Shown: positions 34,794 to 43,248 of the stretch, piece by piece | How positions within the stretch are numbered: the stretch's first letter is position 1 | How the letters are laid out: every line of letters starts with the position of its first letter | Origin: Phaeodactylibacter luteus | GTDB taxonomy: Bacteria > Bacteroidota > Bacteroidia > Chitinophagales > Saprospiraceae | Direction of reading: 5' to 3' | Assembly: GCF_007993045.1 (NCBI RefSeq) | Contig: NZ_VOOR01000019.1 | Location: 1-64,000 of the forward strand | DNA length: 64,000 nt | Program-made: the position numbers and the translations under genes | Notes under the pieces: generated by a model | What the model was told of the DNA's origin: nothing | Seen by the model: the letters and a program-made list of their open reading frames with translations, nothing else | Database searches by the model: none

Positions 34794-35834
34794 TCACTCC
34801 CCAACTGCTATCACAACCTTGCCCACGGTGCTGCCGCTCTGGAACACCCGCACCGCCTCGTGCAAATCCTCAAACGAAAAGCGCTGAAAAATAATGGGCC
34901 TGCCCAGTTCCAATTCGCTGATCTCTGCCAGCAGCTCATGCATCAGCTCTGCACGATGGTACAGCCAAATCAGGTTGAAGCCCATAATGCTCTTGTTGTG
35001 CTCTGGCATCTTTTGCGGGTCGATCTTGGGCCGGGTCAGGTATTGGTACAATAGCCGCAAATAGTTGGGCCGGTTGCCTACACTGCCATAGCGTGCAGCA
35101 CCGTAAACGACCGCCCGCCCCTGCTGTGCCAGCACTTCATACCCCTGCCTAAATATTTTGCCGCCTATACACTCCATAATCAAGTTGAGCTGCCGCCCTT
35201 CCAAAGCGCCCAGCAAATCCTTTTTGAACTGAGGGCTTCGGACAATGCCCTTGTCATACCCCTCCTCCTTCAACAGGGGCAGCTTGTGATGGCTCCCCAC
35301 AGTGCCAACCGTATAAGCACCGTAAGCTTTCGCAATCCGGTTGGCCCAGATGCCCACACCCCCAGCAGCGCTATGTATGAGCACCGCCTGCCCCCGCTGC
35401 AAATCTCCCAAGCGCAACAGCCCATAGTAGGCGGTTAGCACCTGTACCAGGTAAGCACAGCCCTCCGCCATGTCCCAGCCCTTAGGCAAAGGAAGGACAT
35501 AACGGGCATCTATGTTCAACGCCGTAGCGTATGCTCCAAAACGGGTAACGCCCATGACTGCATCCCCTTCCTTTACCGACCCGACCCCCTTCCCGACAGC
35601 AGCTACCCGGCCTGCATATTCCAATCCGGGCGTAAAGGAGCCCTGAGGCGTGGCCCCATACAGCCCCCAAATGGCAAAAATATCTGCGAAATTGAGCCCA
35701 ATGGCCTCTACCGCTATCGTGACTTCCCCTTTGCCCGGAGGAGGCAGTTCGACTTCCTTGGCCTTCATGCCCGACAAACTTCCGGTGCTCCACTTCCCCC
35801 GCTTTGCTTGCAGGGTATATGCTATGGCTTCCAT
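34794..35834 (-). CDS. Medium-chain zinc-type alcohol dehydrogenase/quinone oxidoreductase family protein
   Basis: 346-residue NAD(P)H-dependent oxidoreductase of the quinone oxidoreductase/VAT-1-like branch. GroES-like N-terminal domain: PGKGEVTIAVEAIGLNFADIF and PGLEYAGRVAAVGKGV. Nucleotide-binding Rossmann motif: HSAAGGVGIWANRIAKAYG (about residues 153-171). The structural and catalytic zinc cysteines of true alcohol dehydrogenases are absent, as expected for this branch. It ends VFQSGSTVGKVVIAVGE, typical of the family. It is 28 bp downstream of the multiheme cytochrome gene and probably co-transcribed. Substrate unknown. Confidence 0.9.
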   Translation of the reverse strand: MEAIAYTLQAKRGKWSTGSLSGMKAKEVELPPPGKGEVTIAVEAIGLNFADIFAIWGLYGATPQGSFTPGLEYAGRVAAVGKGVGSVKEGDAVMGVTRFGAYATALNIDARYVLPLPKGWDMAEGCAYLVQVLTAYYGLLRLGDLQRGQAVLIHSAAGGVGIWANRIAKAYGAYTVGTVGSHHKLPLLKEEGYDKGIVRSPQFKKDLLGALEGRQLNLIMECIGGKIFRQGYEVLAQQGRAVVYGAARYGSVGNRPNYLRLLYQYLTRPKIDPQKMPEHNKSIMGFNLIWLYHRAELMHELLAEISELELGRPIIFQRFSFEDLHEAVRVFQSGSTVGKVVIAVGE

Positions 35835-35862
35835 CCCCTTGAGTATTTGGTTTCCTTTTTTT

Positions 35863-37788
35863 TCAACGGCGGGTGAGCTGCTGCATCAGTGCCCTCGCTT
35901 GGGGGTGGGCGGGCGCCGCCCGCAGTGCCCGCTGTACCAGCTGCAGCGCCCCTGCCTTATCGTATTGCAGCATACGGACCGCTGCTTTGTTCAACAGGGC
36001 CTGCACGGCATCAGGGTCAAGGGCCAGGGCGCGGTCATAACATGCTTCCCCTTTCCGGGCCTGCCCCTGCAACACGTGCGCAAACCCAAGGTTTGTCCAG
36101 GCTACAGGGCGCTTCGGGTTTTCCTCCAGCACCCCCTCCAGCACTTTGACCGCTTCTGGCAACTGCTGCAGCTGCAGGTAGGTAGCGCCCAGCTTCTCCT
36201 GAAAGTCGAGGTGCAACGGCAGCAGCTCGCATGCACGCTGATAAAAGCCCAGTGCTTCTGCATAGCGCCCGGCCTGGAACAGCGCCTCTCCGACCTGATA
36301 GGCGGGCCAGGCCGAAGCTAGCTTCTCCGGCTCGGCACCGTCCGCCAGCTTCAGCAGGGCAGCGTAGTCTTTGCGCGCGAAATAATAATGGATGCGGACA
36401 GGCAGCTGCTCACCCTCCTGTGCCTGGCTCCGCTCAAGGTGCGCCCAAGCTGAGTCCAGCACCATATCGGCCTGCACGTACTTATCGTACATCGCCAGGT
36501 AGCCTCTGGCCATTTCCAACGGGCTGCCCTCCTCCTTTGTCAAAATCTCCAACCCCAGGAAGGCAGGCGCTACCTGCTTGCTGTTTTTGGCCTTCTGCCC
36601 CCTGATGTTATCCCGGCTGATGTAGTGGTCTGTGATATTTACATGAGGGATGTCAATGCTCCCGGAGCGGGGCATATGGCAGCCCGAACAATCGTCCCCG
36701 GCAGCAGCTCGCTCAGCCTGAGGCGCAGCGCATTGTACCTGCTCCGCCGTTTGGTGGCAGCCCTGGCAAGCATTATTGTATTGCGACTGAGCCGTCGCTT
36801 CTATACTCCGGTGTGGGTTGTGGCAAGTCAGGCAGGTCATGTCTGAATTGAGGTAGCAAGCGCTCATCCGTAGGCGGTCTGCCTGAGAAGCCATGATAAA
36901 ACGCTCATGGGAGTCGGTATAGCGAGGCAGGAAAACATTAACGACATCGCTTAGGGGCATGCCAGGCTTAAAATCGTAAAAGGTCTTCCCGGGGTTCAGC
37001 ACTGCGATGCCCTGCAGGTGGCATCGCTGGCAAAGGTCCATTTGCAAATCCCTGGGCAAATCTGCAGGGTTGACGATGGAGTAGTCGATGGCTTTGGAGG
37101 TGTCTACGATATTCCCGGCCAGCTTTTCCTTCACATGGGCTTCCCCCGGCCCGTGGCAACGCTCGCAGGCTATGCCCGACGGCATTTCAGTAAATTTGTT
37201 GATGCTGCCCTCTTCCAGCTTAGGGAAGTGGTTGTGGCATGTGATGCACTCAGAGGCCAACAACCGGCTGAAGCGGATATTGTCGCCCCTGAACCCCGGA
37301 GCCATGTCCCAACGCTGTTCCTGCGTATAGTAAGTGACCGGAGCCTGGTAGATATAGCCATTGATGTCGAGGATATGGGAATTGGTATGCTGCCCAGAAC
37401 CAACGATATAAGCTATCTCTTCTAGCCTTTGGTATACGGTGTCCTCTCCTTCCAGCCGGTACTCCAGCACGTACATCTGGCTGTCGCGGAAAAAAGGCTT
37501 GTAATAAAAATCGGAAGCCTCGTCGTATACCAAGGCATGATCTCCGAAGGCAGCGTCAGACTTCTCTTGGGTAGCCCGGTCAAAAGACCGCCCCATACCA
37601 GTGTGGATAAACGTTTCGTGGATGTTAGCATGGCAGGACTGACAGGTTTTCATGCCCACATAATCTACCGGGCCCTGAAGGCTGACATAGGGGCTGCTCT
37701 TGACCGGCACAGCCACCTCGCGTGTACAAAAAACCATAGCCATGCCGAGAACAGCGAACAACAAAAAGAAAAAACGCCTCGCATTCAT
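35863..37788 (-). CDS. Heptaheme c-type cytochrome with C-terminal TPR repeats
   Basis: 641-residue exported protein with seven CxxCH heme-binding motifs: CQSCH, CITCH, CERCH, CQRCH, CLTCH, CQGCH and CSGCH, between about residues 50 and 375. The layout resembles cytochrome c554/multiheme nitrite-reductase-related families. The last 200 residues are tetratricopeptide repeats (for example GRYAEALGFYQRACELLPLHL and PVAWTNLGFAHVLQGQARKG). The N terminus MNARRFFFLLFAVLGMAMVFC may be a lipoprotein signal with an atypical lipobox. Probably a periplasmic or outer-membrane electron-transfer protein that docks partners via the TPRs (inference). Start at the ATG 37788. Confidence 0.87.
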   Translation of the reverse strand: MNARRFFFLLFAVLGMAMVFCTREVAVPVKSSPYVSLQGPVDYVGMKTCQSCHANIHETFIHTGMGRSFDRATQEKSDAAFGDHALVYDEASDFYYKPFFRDSQMYVLEYRLEGEDTVYQRLEEIAYIVGSGQHTNSHILDINGYIYQAPVTYYTQEQRWDMAPGFRGDNIRFSRLLASECITCHNHFPKLEEGSINKFTEMPSGIACERCHGPGEAHVKEKLAGNIVDTSKAIDYSIVNPADLPRDLQMDLCQRCHLQGIAVLNPGKTFYDFKPGMPLSDVVNVFLPRYTDSHERFIMASQADRLRMSACYLNSDMTCLTCHNPHRSIEATAQSQYNNACQGCHQTAEQVQCAAPQAERAAAGDDCSGCHMPRSGSIDIPHVNITDHYISRDNIRGQKAKNSKQVAPAFLGLEILTKEEGSPLEMARGYLAMYDKYVQADMVLDSAWAHLERSQAQEGEQLPVRIHYYFARKDYAALLKLADGAEPEKLASAWPAYQVGEALFQAGRYAEALGFYQRACELLPLHLDFQEKLGATYLQLQQLPEAVKVLEGVLEENPKRPVAWTNLGFAHVLQGQARKGEACYDRALALDPDAVQALLNKAAVRMLQYDKAGALQLVQRALRAAPAHPQARALMQQLTRR

Positions 37789-37864
37789 AATCAGGATCAT
37801 CTATTGCCCCCCAATGGGCTTTGAAGGCTTTAAGATAGAGATTCCCCGAAGCCTGTCCGAATGG

Positions 37865-38347
37865 CTATTCAGCATTGCCACGCTTTTGCCCTGTATCTTC
37901 CAAAAGAAAGCTCAGCTGCTCAACGCCCTGCACGGAATCCCTTCTCATATACTGCTCGATCACAATTTGGTAGGCGCCCGGCTGATTGAAATACGCCCCC
38001 TCTTGTATGGGGATTTCAAGGTGGCAGCCCTGCCCTCGGCACGCCCCTTTCCATTGGCCGCCTTTACCCGCCATTTCCAGCGACAGGACTTCCGCAATCC
38101 TAGAGCCATCGGGGAAGCGGGTATGTATGCGGGTGTATAAGTTTTGGTTGCGGTAAGCAGTGGTATGGCCCAAGTGCAGCCAAAGGTTGTAGATGGCTTG
38201 GGTGTCCTGTATCTCAAAATCGAATGTGATGCTATCGGCATAGGCCCACCCTGATTCCGGAAAATCGTGAGACTTTTGGTACACATAATCAGGGCCACAA
38301 GAAGAGGCGAGCACCGCCAGGAAGAGTAAAGGGGCTAAAACTTTCAT
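37865..38347 (-). CDS. gldH: Gliding motility lipoprotein GldH
   Basis: 160-residue lipoprotein with signal MKVLAPLLFLAVLASSC and lipidated cysteine near residue 17. Family pattern visible: YQKSHDFPESGWAYADSITFDFEI, YNLWLHLGHTTAYRNQNLYTRI, and the end GAYQIVIEQYMRRDSVQGVEQLSF. GldH is needed for gliding motility in Flavobacterium, and gld genes in general are linked to T9SS function. The longer frame to 38407 lacks a signal before Met 21, so I start at 38347. It is transcribed with the cytochrome gene (76-bp gap) and separated from dnaJ by hairpins. Confidence 0.82.
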   Translation of the reverse strand: MKVLAPLLFLAVLASSCGPDYVYQKSHDFPESGWAYADSITFDFEIQDTQAIYNLWLHLGHTTAYRNQNLYTRIHTRFPDGSRIAEVLSLEMAGKGGQWKGACRGQGCHLEIPIQEGAYFNQPGAYQIVIEQYMRRDSVQGVEQLSFLLEDTGQKRGNAE

Positions 38348-38378
38348 CGGGCTGGTTTTACCAATATCCAGAAAAGAG

Positions 38379-38403
38379 CGAGCCGGAGCAAAGCCCCGGC
38401 TCG
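38379..38403 (-). terminator. Terminator of the grpE-dnaJ unit
   Basis: CGAGCCGG (38379-38386) pairs with CCGGCTCG (38396-38403). On the minus strand the stem is followed by CTCTTTTC. It lies between the dnaJ stop and the gldH start. Confidence 0.6.
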
Positions 38404-38431
38404 GCAATAGAACTAAGATAACGTTATTCAG

Positions 38432-38450
38432 CGCCCGGTGGTACCGGGCG
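38432..38450 (-). other. Short hairpin directly after the dnaJ stop
   Basis: Perfect 8-bp stem CGCCCGGT/ACCGGGCG with a 3-nt loop, 8 bp past the dnaJ stop codon. No T-run follows. It may protect the 3' end of the message or add to the terminator at 38379. Confidence 0.45.
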
Positions 38451-38457
38451 TGGGCTG

Positions 38458-39621
38458 CTATTTGAAGTAATCCTTCATTTTTTCGAAGAACCCTTTCTCT
38501 GATTTGCCCGGCTGCGGGTTGAAGTTGTCCATGCTGCGCAGTTTTTCCAGCAGCGTGCGCTCTTCGTCGTTCAGCTTTTTGGGCGTCCAGACATTGACGT
38601 GGATCAGCTGATCGCCCCGGCCATAGGACTGCACGCTTGGCAGGCCTTTGCCTTTCAGGCGGAAAATTTTGCCCGACTGTGTCCCTGCCGGCACTTTGAT
38701 CTTCACCCGACCTTCGATAGTAGGCACTTCCACGGAGGTGCCCAAAGCTGCATCGGCAAAGTTGAGGTAAAGCTCATAGACGAGGTTCATGCCATCGCGC
38801 TGCAGGTGGTCGTGAGGTTTTTCCTCAATATTGACCAAGAGGTCCCCGGCAGGGCCGCCTTTGGGGCCTGCATTGCCTTTGCCCCTGAGCGAGAGCTGCA
38901 TCCCCTCCTCTACACCGCCAGGGATTTCAATTTCCAGGGTCTCCTCGCCCTGCATCGTGCCGGCGCCACCGCACTTATTGCACTTAGCAGTGACCTGTTG
39001 CCCCGTGCCTCCGCAAGTAGGGCAGGTGACGGTAGTCTGCATCTGGCCCAGGAAAGTATTTTTCACCTGCCGCACATAGCCGCCGCCACGACAAGTGGTG
39101 CAAGTCTGTACGCTGCCAGCATCACGGGCCCCACTGCCATTACAGCTATCGCAAGTGACCTGTTTTCGGACTTTGATGCGCTTGGTGACCCCTGTGGCGA
39201 TTTCTTCCAGTGTCAAGGCTACTTTAATCCGAAGGTTGGTCCCTTTTTGCCCTGCGCCCCGTGAACGGCCACGGCCGGCGCCGCCGAAGAAGGACTCGAA
39301 TGGGCTGCCGCCATCGCCGAAGATGTCTCCAAACTGTTGGAAAATATCTTCCATAGTCATGCCGCCGCCGCTAAACCCTCCACCGCCGGCATTGGCATTT
39401 ACGCCAGCATGCCCGTAGCGGTCATAGCGTGCCCTTTTTTGCTCATCACTGAGCACCTCGTAAGCCTCCGCCGCCTCTTTAAATTTTTCTTCTGCCTCCT
39501 TATCGTCGGGGTTGCGGTCTGGGTGGTACTTTAGGGCCAGTTTGCGGTAAGCTTTTTTAATCGCCGCCGCTTCTGCGCCTTTGTCCAAGCCTAAGACCTC
39601 ATAATAATCTCTCTTAGCCAT
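38458..39621 (-). CDS. dnaJ: Chaperone DnaJ
   Basis: Class A Hsp40 co-chaperone that stimulates the DnaK ATPase and delivers unfolded clients. The J domain (about 1-70) has the essential HPD in KYHPDRNP. A Gly/Phe-rich linker follows ([20 protein letters not shown]). The zinc-binding region has the four expected CxxCxGxG modules: [24 protein letters not shown] and CNKCGGAG. The C-terminal peptide-binding domains end with a lysine-rich tail ([10 protein letters not shown]). Length 387, start at [12 protein letters not shown]. It is downstream of grpE (67 bp); dnaK is not in the window. Confidence 0.97.
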   Translation of the reverse strand: MAKRDYYEVLGLDKGAEAAAIKKAYRKLALKYHPDRNPDDKEAEEKFKEAAEAYEVLSDEQKRARYDRYGHAGVNANAGGGGFSGGGMTMEDIFQQFGDIFGDGGSPFESFFGGAGRGRSRGAGQKGTNLRIKVALTLEEIATGVTKRIKVRKQVTCDSCNGSGARDAGSVQTCTTCRGGGYVRQVKNTFLGQMQTTVTCPTCGGTGQQVTAKCNKCGGAGTMQGEETLEIEIPGGVEEGMQLSLRGKGNAGPKGGPAGDLLVNIEEKPHDHLQRDGMNLVYELYLNFADAALGTSVEVPTIEGRVKIKVPAGTQSGKIFRLKGKGLPSVQSYGRGDQLIHVNVWTPKKLNDEERTLLEKLRSMDNFNPQPGKSEKGFFEKMKDYFK

Positions 39622-39688
39622 AGCATATACATTGTGGCGCTCAGCAGGCAAGCCTGCCAGCACCGCTGAATTGAGGAATGAGAACCGG

Positions 39689-40261
39689 CTACTTGCCTAC
39701 GACCACCTTCGCATGGCGGATGATCTTGTCGTTGAGGCGGTACCCTTTTTCCACAGTATCCATAATTTTGCCCTTCATCTCTTCCGAAGGCGCCGGGATT
39801 TCCGTCAGTGCTTCGTGCATTTCCGGGTCAAAGGGCTCGCCATCTGTGGCCATAGGCTCCAGCCCCCGGTGCTTGAGCGTATCGTAAAGCTTTTTGTAAA
39901 CCAGCCCGATACCTTCCTCAAACAGGTTGCCTTTGTCATTTTGATCGGCTGCTTTTCTGGCCCTGTCAAAATCGTCAAGTACAGGCAATAAAGCTGACAT
40001 GGTGTCTTGCGCTGCGTTTTTCATCAGGTCCATTTTCTCGCGCACCGTACGCCGCTTGTAGTTTTCGAATTCAGCCATCAGCCGAAGGTATTTGTCCTTC
40101 AGCTCATCCAGCTGTTTTTGAGAACTAGCCCCATCTTCTTCTTGCCCTACTTCTGGCTGAGACATTTCGGGCTCTACAGCAGCCTGCTGATCATTTTGCA
40201 CCTCTTCTTGGGCTGTGGTTTCTTCTTTCAAGCTATCTTTATTTTCGTGGTTTTCACTCAT
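39689..40261 (-). CDS. grpE: Nucleotide exchange factor GrpE
   Basis: GrpE releases ADP from DnaK. The 190-residue protein has the acidic, low-complexity N terminus ([20 protein letters not shown]), a long coiled coil ([21 protein letters not shown]) and the C-terminal beta domain with the family motif [20 protein letters not shown] ... [21 protein letters not shown]. The gene precedes dnaJ on the same strand. No CIRCE-like element is visible upstream. Confidence 0.96.
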   Translation of the reverse strand: MSENHENKDSLKEETTAQEEVQNDQQAAVEPEMSQPEVGQEEDGASSQKQLDELKDKYLRLMAEFENYKRRTVREKMDLMKNAAQDTMSALLPVLDDFDRARKAADQNDKGNLFEEGIGLVYKKLYDTLKHRGLEPMATDGEPFDPEMHEALTEIPAPSEEMKGKIMDTVEKGYRLNDKIIRHAKVVVGK

Positions 40262-40369
40262 GGTTGTACAGTTAAAACGGTCACAAAAGCAAGCAGCCCG
40301 CTCGATCGGGTTGCGTTACGGCCTTGTGTACTGCAATTACTTTGCCAGCTGCCATAACCGGACATCTTG

Positions 40370-40921
40370 TCAGTTTTCCTGGCGGCTGGCCAATATTTCA
40401 CCTACTGCGCTTATTGTGGGGTTCACGGCCATGATCTGCCCTTTGGGGTTGAGCAGGTATTTGGTCGGCACCTGCTTGACGCCAAATTCTTTCGCGATAG
40501 GCGAATCGAAAAAGCGGAGGCTAGTAGCCTGATCGAACAGGTGGTAAGGCCAGCGGTCAAGGCCATCTTGTACTATGGCCCGCTCCCAGCGGCTGCGGTC
40601 TTCTTCCACCCCTACACTGATGATGTAAAACCCTTCAGCATCTGTAAATACTTTCCCTTGGTAAGCATCGAACAGCGCTACCAGCTTGGGGTTTTCAGCG
40701 CGGCAGGGCCCGCACCAGCTCCCCCAAAAATCTACCAGGAGATAGTTGCCTTTAAGGCTCGACAGCTCAAATGCCTGGCCATTGCGCAGGGTATCCTGTA
40801 TCTGAGGCAGGGCCTCTCCGTTGACAAACTTGGGCTTCATGTAAAAATAACGGCCGACTAACAGCCCGACTACGCCCAATATCAAAATATTCAGCACCAT
40901 GCTGAATTTTACTTTAGCCAT
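40370..40921 (-). CDS. TlpA-family membrane-anchored thioredoxin-like protein
   Basis: 183-residue thiol-disulfide protein with an N-terminal membrane anchor (MVLNILILGVVGLLVGRYFY, about residues 8-27). The thioredoxin-fold domain faces the periplasm and has the redox motif WCGPC in VDFWGSWCGPCRAENPKL and the cis-proline segment QVPTKYLLNPKG. Relatives reduce disulfides for cytochrome c maturation or peroxide defence. It is upstream of grpE on the same strand but separated by 108 bp, so co-transcription is uncertain. A possible -7 box is noted at 41013. Confidence 0.88.
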   Translation of the reverse strand: MAKVKFSMVLNILILGVVGLLVGRYFYMKPKFVNGEALPQIQDTLRNGQAFELSSLKGNYLLVDFWGSWCGPCRAENPKLVALFDAYQGKVFTDAEGFYIISVGVEEDRSRWERAIVQDGLDRWPYHLFDQATSLRFFDSPIAKEFGVKQVPTKYLLNPKGQIMAVNPTISAVGEILASRQEN

Positions 40922-41012
40922 GCTACATCTTTTTTAGGGTAAAATCCTACCCCATTAACACCTCAATGCAGAAAAGGTATGAGCCGGAGGTGCCGCCCCT
41001 GAAAAACAGCAG

Positions 41013-41020
41013 CAAAAATA
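41013..41020 (-). promoter_or_regulatory. Candidate -7 box for the TlpA-like gene
   Basis: TATTTTTG on the minus strand matches TAnnTTTG, about 92 bp upstream of the start at 40921. No correctly spaced TTTG is seen for the -33 element, so support is weak. Confidence 0.3.
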
Positions 41021-41087
41021 ATATATTAGCCGCTAGCTGTGCTACTTCCGGTACAAGCCATAGAAGCTAAAAGCTCTGACATACGCT

Positions 41088-41972
41088 ATGAAAGTCATCG
41101 ATCCCGCTCTAACTGCCACTAAAGACATGCACCAATACCTCCTTGGTGCTGTTTCTCCCCGCCCTATCGCTTTTGCCAGCACACTGGGCCCCGACGGAGT
41201 GCCCAACCTCGCACCGTACAGTTTTTTCAACTGTTTCAGCTCCAACCCGCCTACGGTCGTTTTTTCCTCCAACCGAAGAGGGACGGACGCCTCCGTAAAG
41301 GATACCTTGCGGAATGTGGAAGCTACCGGGGAGGTGGTCATCAATGCCGTCAACTATAATATCGTCAGGCAAATGGCCCTAGCGAGCATCGACTATCCAG
41401 CATCCATCAGTGAGTTCAGCAAGGCTGGCCTTACCCCAATTGCCTCCGACCTGGTAAAGCCTTTCCGGGTAAAAGAGTCTCCAGCGCATCTGGAATGTAA
41501 AGTCCGGGATATCATCACCTTGGGTGACCAAGGCGGGGCGGGGCACCTCATCATCTGCGATGTGGCCCGCATGCACATCAGCGAAGAGGTACTGGACGAG
41601 AATGGGAAAATCAACCCCCACAAAATAGACCTGATGGGGCGCATGGGCCGGGCTTTTTACGTACGTGCCAGTGGAGAGGCCATACACAAAATTGTACAGC
41701 CTGTCAATGTGCTGGGCATTGGGTTTGATGAACTTCCAGCAGGCATCCGGAACAGCAAGGTACTGACCGGGAACAACCTTGGCATGCTGGCCAGCATACC
41801 TCAGCCCCCAGCTCCAGAAGAAGCCTTGAGGTTGAAAGAGGAAAGCTACATACAGGAAGCGTTGAACAGCCCTGACCCGGTACAAGCGCTGCACCTACTG
41901 GCTCAGAAAGCACTAGCGCGGGAGGAAGTGGCCCTCGCTGCACGCATTGCCTGGCTTTCCGCCTCCCTCTAA
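41088..41972 (+). CDS. Flavin reductase-like FMN-binding protein
   Basis: 294-residue protein of the flavin reductase (DIM6/NTAB) split-barrel family. Characteristic segments: YLLGAVSPRPIAFASTLGPDGVPNLAPYSFFN (about 21-52) and PPTVVFSSNRRGTDASVKDTLRN. The family uses a bound FMN for NAD(P)H-linked reduction; the substrate here is unknown. A C-terminal extension of about 80 residues (LGMLASIPQPPAPEEALRLKEE onward) is helical. It is the only plus-strand gene in this stretch. Its stop codon abuts the target duplication of element copy F. Confidence 0.9.
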   Translation: MKVIDPALTATKDMHQYLLGAVSPRPIAFASTLGPDGVPNLAPYSFFNCFSSNPPTVVFSSNRRGTDASVKDTLRNVEATGEVVINAVNYNIVRQMALASIDYPASISEFSKAGLTPIASDLVKPFRVKESPAHLECKVRDIITLGDQGGAGHLIICDVARMHISEEVLDENGKINPHKIDLMGRMGRAFYVRASGEAIHKIVQPVNVLGIGFDELPAGIRNSKVLTGNNLGMLASIPQPPAPEEALRLKEESYIQEALNSPDPVQALHLLAQKALAREEVALAARIAWLSASL

Positions 41973-41978
41973 ACGCTT

Positions 41979-42204
41979 GGGCGTGAACCAAAATGTCGCA
42001 GGCGTTTATGCTTTTCGGGGTTTATAGCCTGGCATCGGCCTAGCGCTGCGAAGGGGTGGCCGAAGGCCAGACCCGACGCCTGTAGGGCGAGGGGCCGAGC
42101 GGACAGCGAGCCCCGTAGCATAGCGGCACCTGCCCTCACGGCAGGGGCAGGCCCCTATCCTTGCGGAGGGGGCAGGCAAAAAAACGGCAATCTGGTTTGC
42201 ACGC
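41979..42204 (+). repeat. Copy F of the GC-rich interspersed element with exact 8-bp target duplication
   Basis: Complete long-form copy of 226 bp. Ends: GGGCGTGAACCA (41979-41990) and TGGTTTGCACGC (42193-42204). Flanks: AAACGCTT at 41971-41978 and again at 42205-42212. Core CCGAGCGGACAGCGAGCCCC. The long form has an extra hairpin-forming segment with GGCCGAAGGCC. It fills the gap between two convergent stop codons. Confidence 0.9.
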
Positions 42205-42213
42205 AAACGCTTT

Positions 42214-43221
42214 TTATGTCCGTGGCAGGCTGAAATCGATTTCGGTATTGTCGCCAAGGTTGAGGCTTTGGCGCAAGCCCGTAATAGCCGTATCGTTGCC
42301 TACCACTGAGCGCTGTAGGATGACCTCCTTGATGTGGGCGTAATTCCCAATGATGGAGTCTTTGATGATGGTGTGGCTGATGCGTGCATTATTGCCAATG
42401 GTGACATGAGGCCCGATGATAGAATTGGAGATTTTACAGTTCTGCCCAATACTGACCGGATGGATGATAATGGAGTTGTCAAATTGGGGCAAATTGGTAG
42501 AGGCATAACCTTCGCGGTCGAGGAATGCAGCGTTGGTATCCAACAGGACTTCCTTTTTCCCGCAGTCGAACCAATTGTCCACCACCACTGTGGAGAACCG
42601 TGCCCCCTGTTCAATCATCCGCATAAAGGCATCGGTGAGGGGGAATTCGCCATTAGAGCGGATGTTGTGCTTGATGTTGAAGTCAAGGGCTTCAATGAGC
42701 TTGCCTGCCTGCCGCACTTTGTAGAACCCCACCATAGCCATATCCGACTTAGGGATTTTCGGTTTTTCTGCCACCTTTCGGACTTCGCCCCCGGGCCCTA
42801 GCTCCACGACCCCAAATTTGCGGGGGTCCTGTACTTTTTTGATGCAAAGGCAGGAGTCCGGGCTATTGAGCACCCGTTTGAAGTCGACATCAATGATGAT
42901 GTCCCCGAAAAAAACCACCACATCGCTATCCGGGTCGAGCAGCTCGCGGGCGGTCCAGATGGCATGGCCAGACCCCAGGCGGTCATCCTGTGTAATGTAT
43001 TCGCGGTTGATGTGGGGGTATGCCCGGTCTACATAATTCCGGATTTTTTCTCCCAGGTAGCCGATGACAAAAACAAAGTCACGGATCCCCTGCTCGATCA
43101 GCTGATCGATGATAAAGGAGATGATCGGCTTCCCTGCGACCGGGATAAGCGGTTTGGGCTGTGTGTAAGTCAACGGGCGGAGGCGGGTGCCTGCGCCGGC
43201 AACCGGAATGATGGCTTTCAT
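42214..43221 (-). CDS. Sugar-phosphate nucleotidyltransferase with left-handed beta-helix tail
   Basis: 335-residue enzyme that activates a sugar-1-phosphate with an NTP. The N-terminal signature GAGTRLRPLTYTQPKPLIPVAGKPI (residues 9-33) is the RmlA/GalU-type NTP-binding loop and lysine. VVVFFGDIIID carries the metal-binding aspartate and VEKP-like AEKPKIP follows. The last about 90 residues are hexapeptide-type repeats (SIGQNCKISNSIIGPHVTIGN ... RISHTIIKDSIIGN), a left-handed beta-helix as in archaeal-type bifunctional enzymes. Exact sugar unknown. It follows ftsY by 27 bp on the same strand. Confidence 0.9.
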   Translation of the reverse strand: MKAIIPVAGAGTRLRPLTYTQPKPLIPVAGKPIISFIIDQLIEQGIRDFVFVIGYLGEKIRNYVDRAYPHINREYITQDDRLGSGHAIWTARELLDPDSDVVVFFGDIIIDVDFKRVLNSPDSCLCIKKVQDPRKFGVVELGPGGEVRKVAEKPKIPKSDMAMVGFYKVRQAGKLIEALDFNIKHNIRSNGEFPLTDAFMRMIEQGARFSTVVVDNWFDCGKKEVLLDTNAAFLDREGYASTNLPQFDNSIIIHPVSIGQNCKISNSIIGPHVTIGNNARISHTIIKDSIIGNYAHIKEVILQRSVVGNDTAITGLRQSLNLGDNTEIDFSLPRT

Positions 43222-43248
43222 GGTACACAGTTTGGCGAGGGGGTGCGG

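Noticed and set aside
40262-40369. CIRCE or other heat-shock operator upstream of grpE
   Set aside because: No inverted repeat of the TTAGCACTC type is present.
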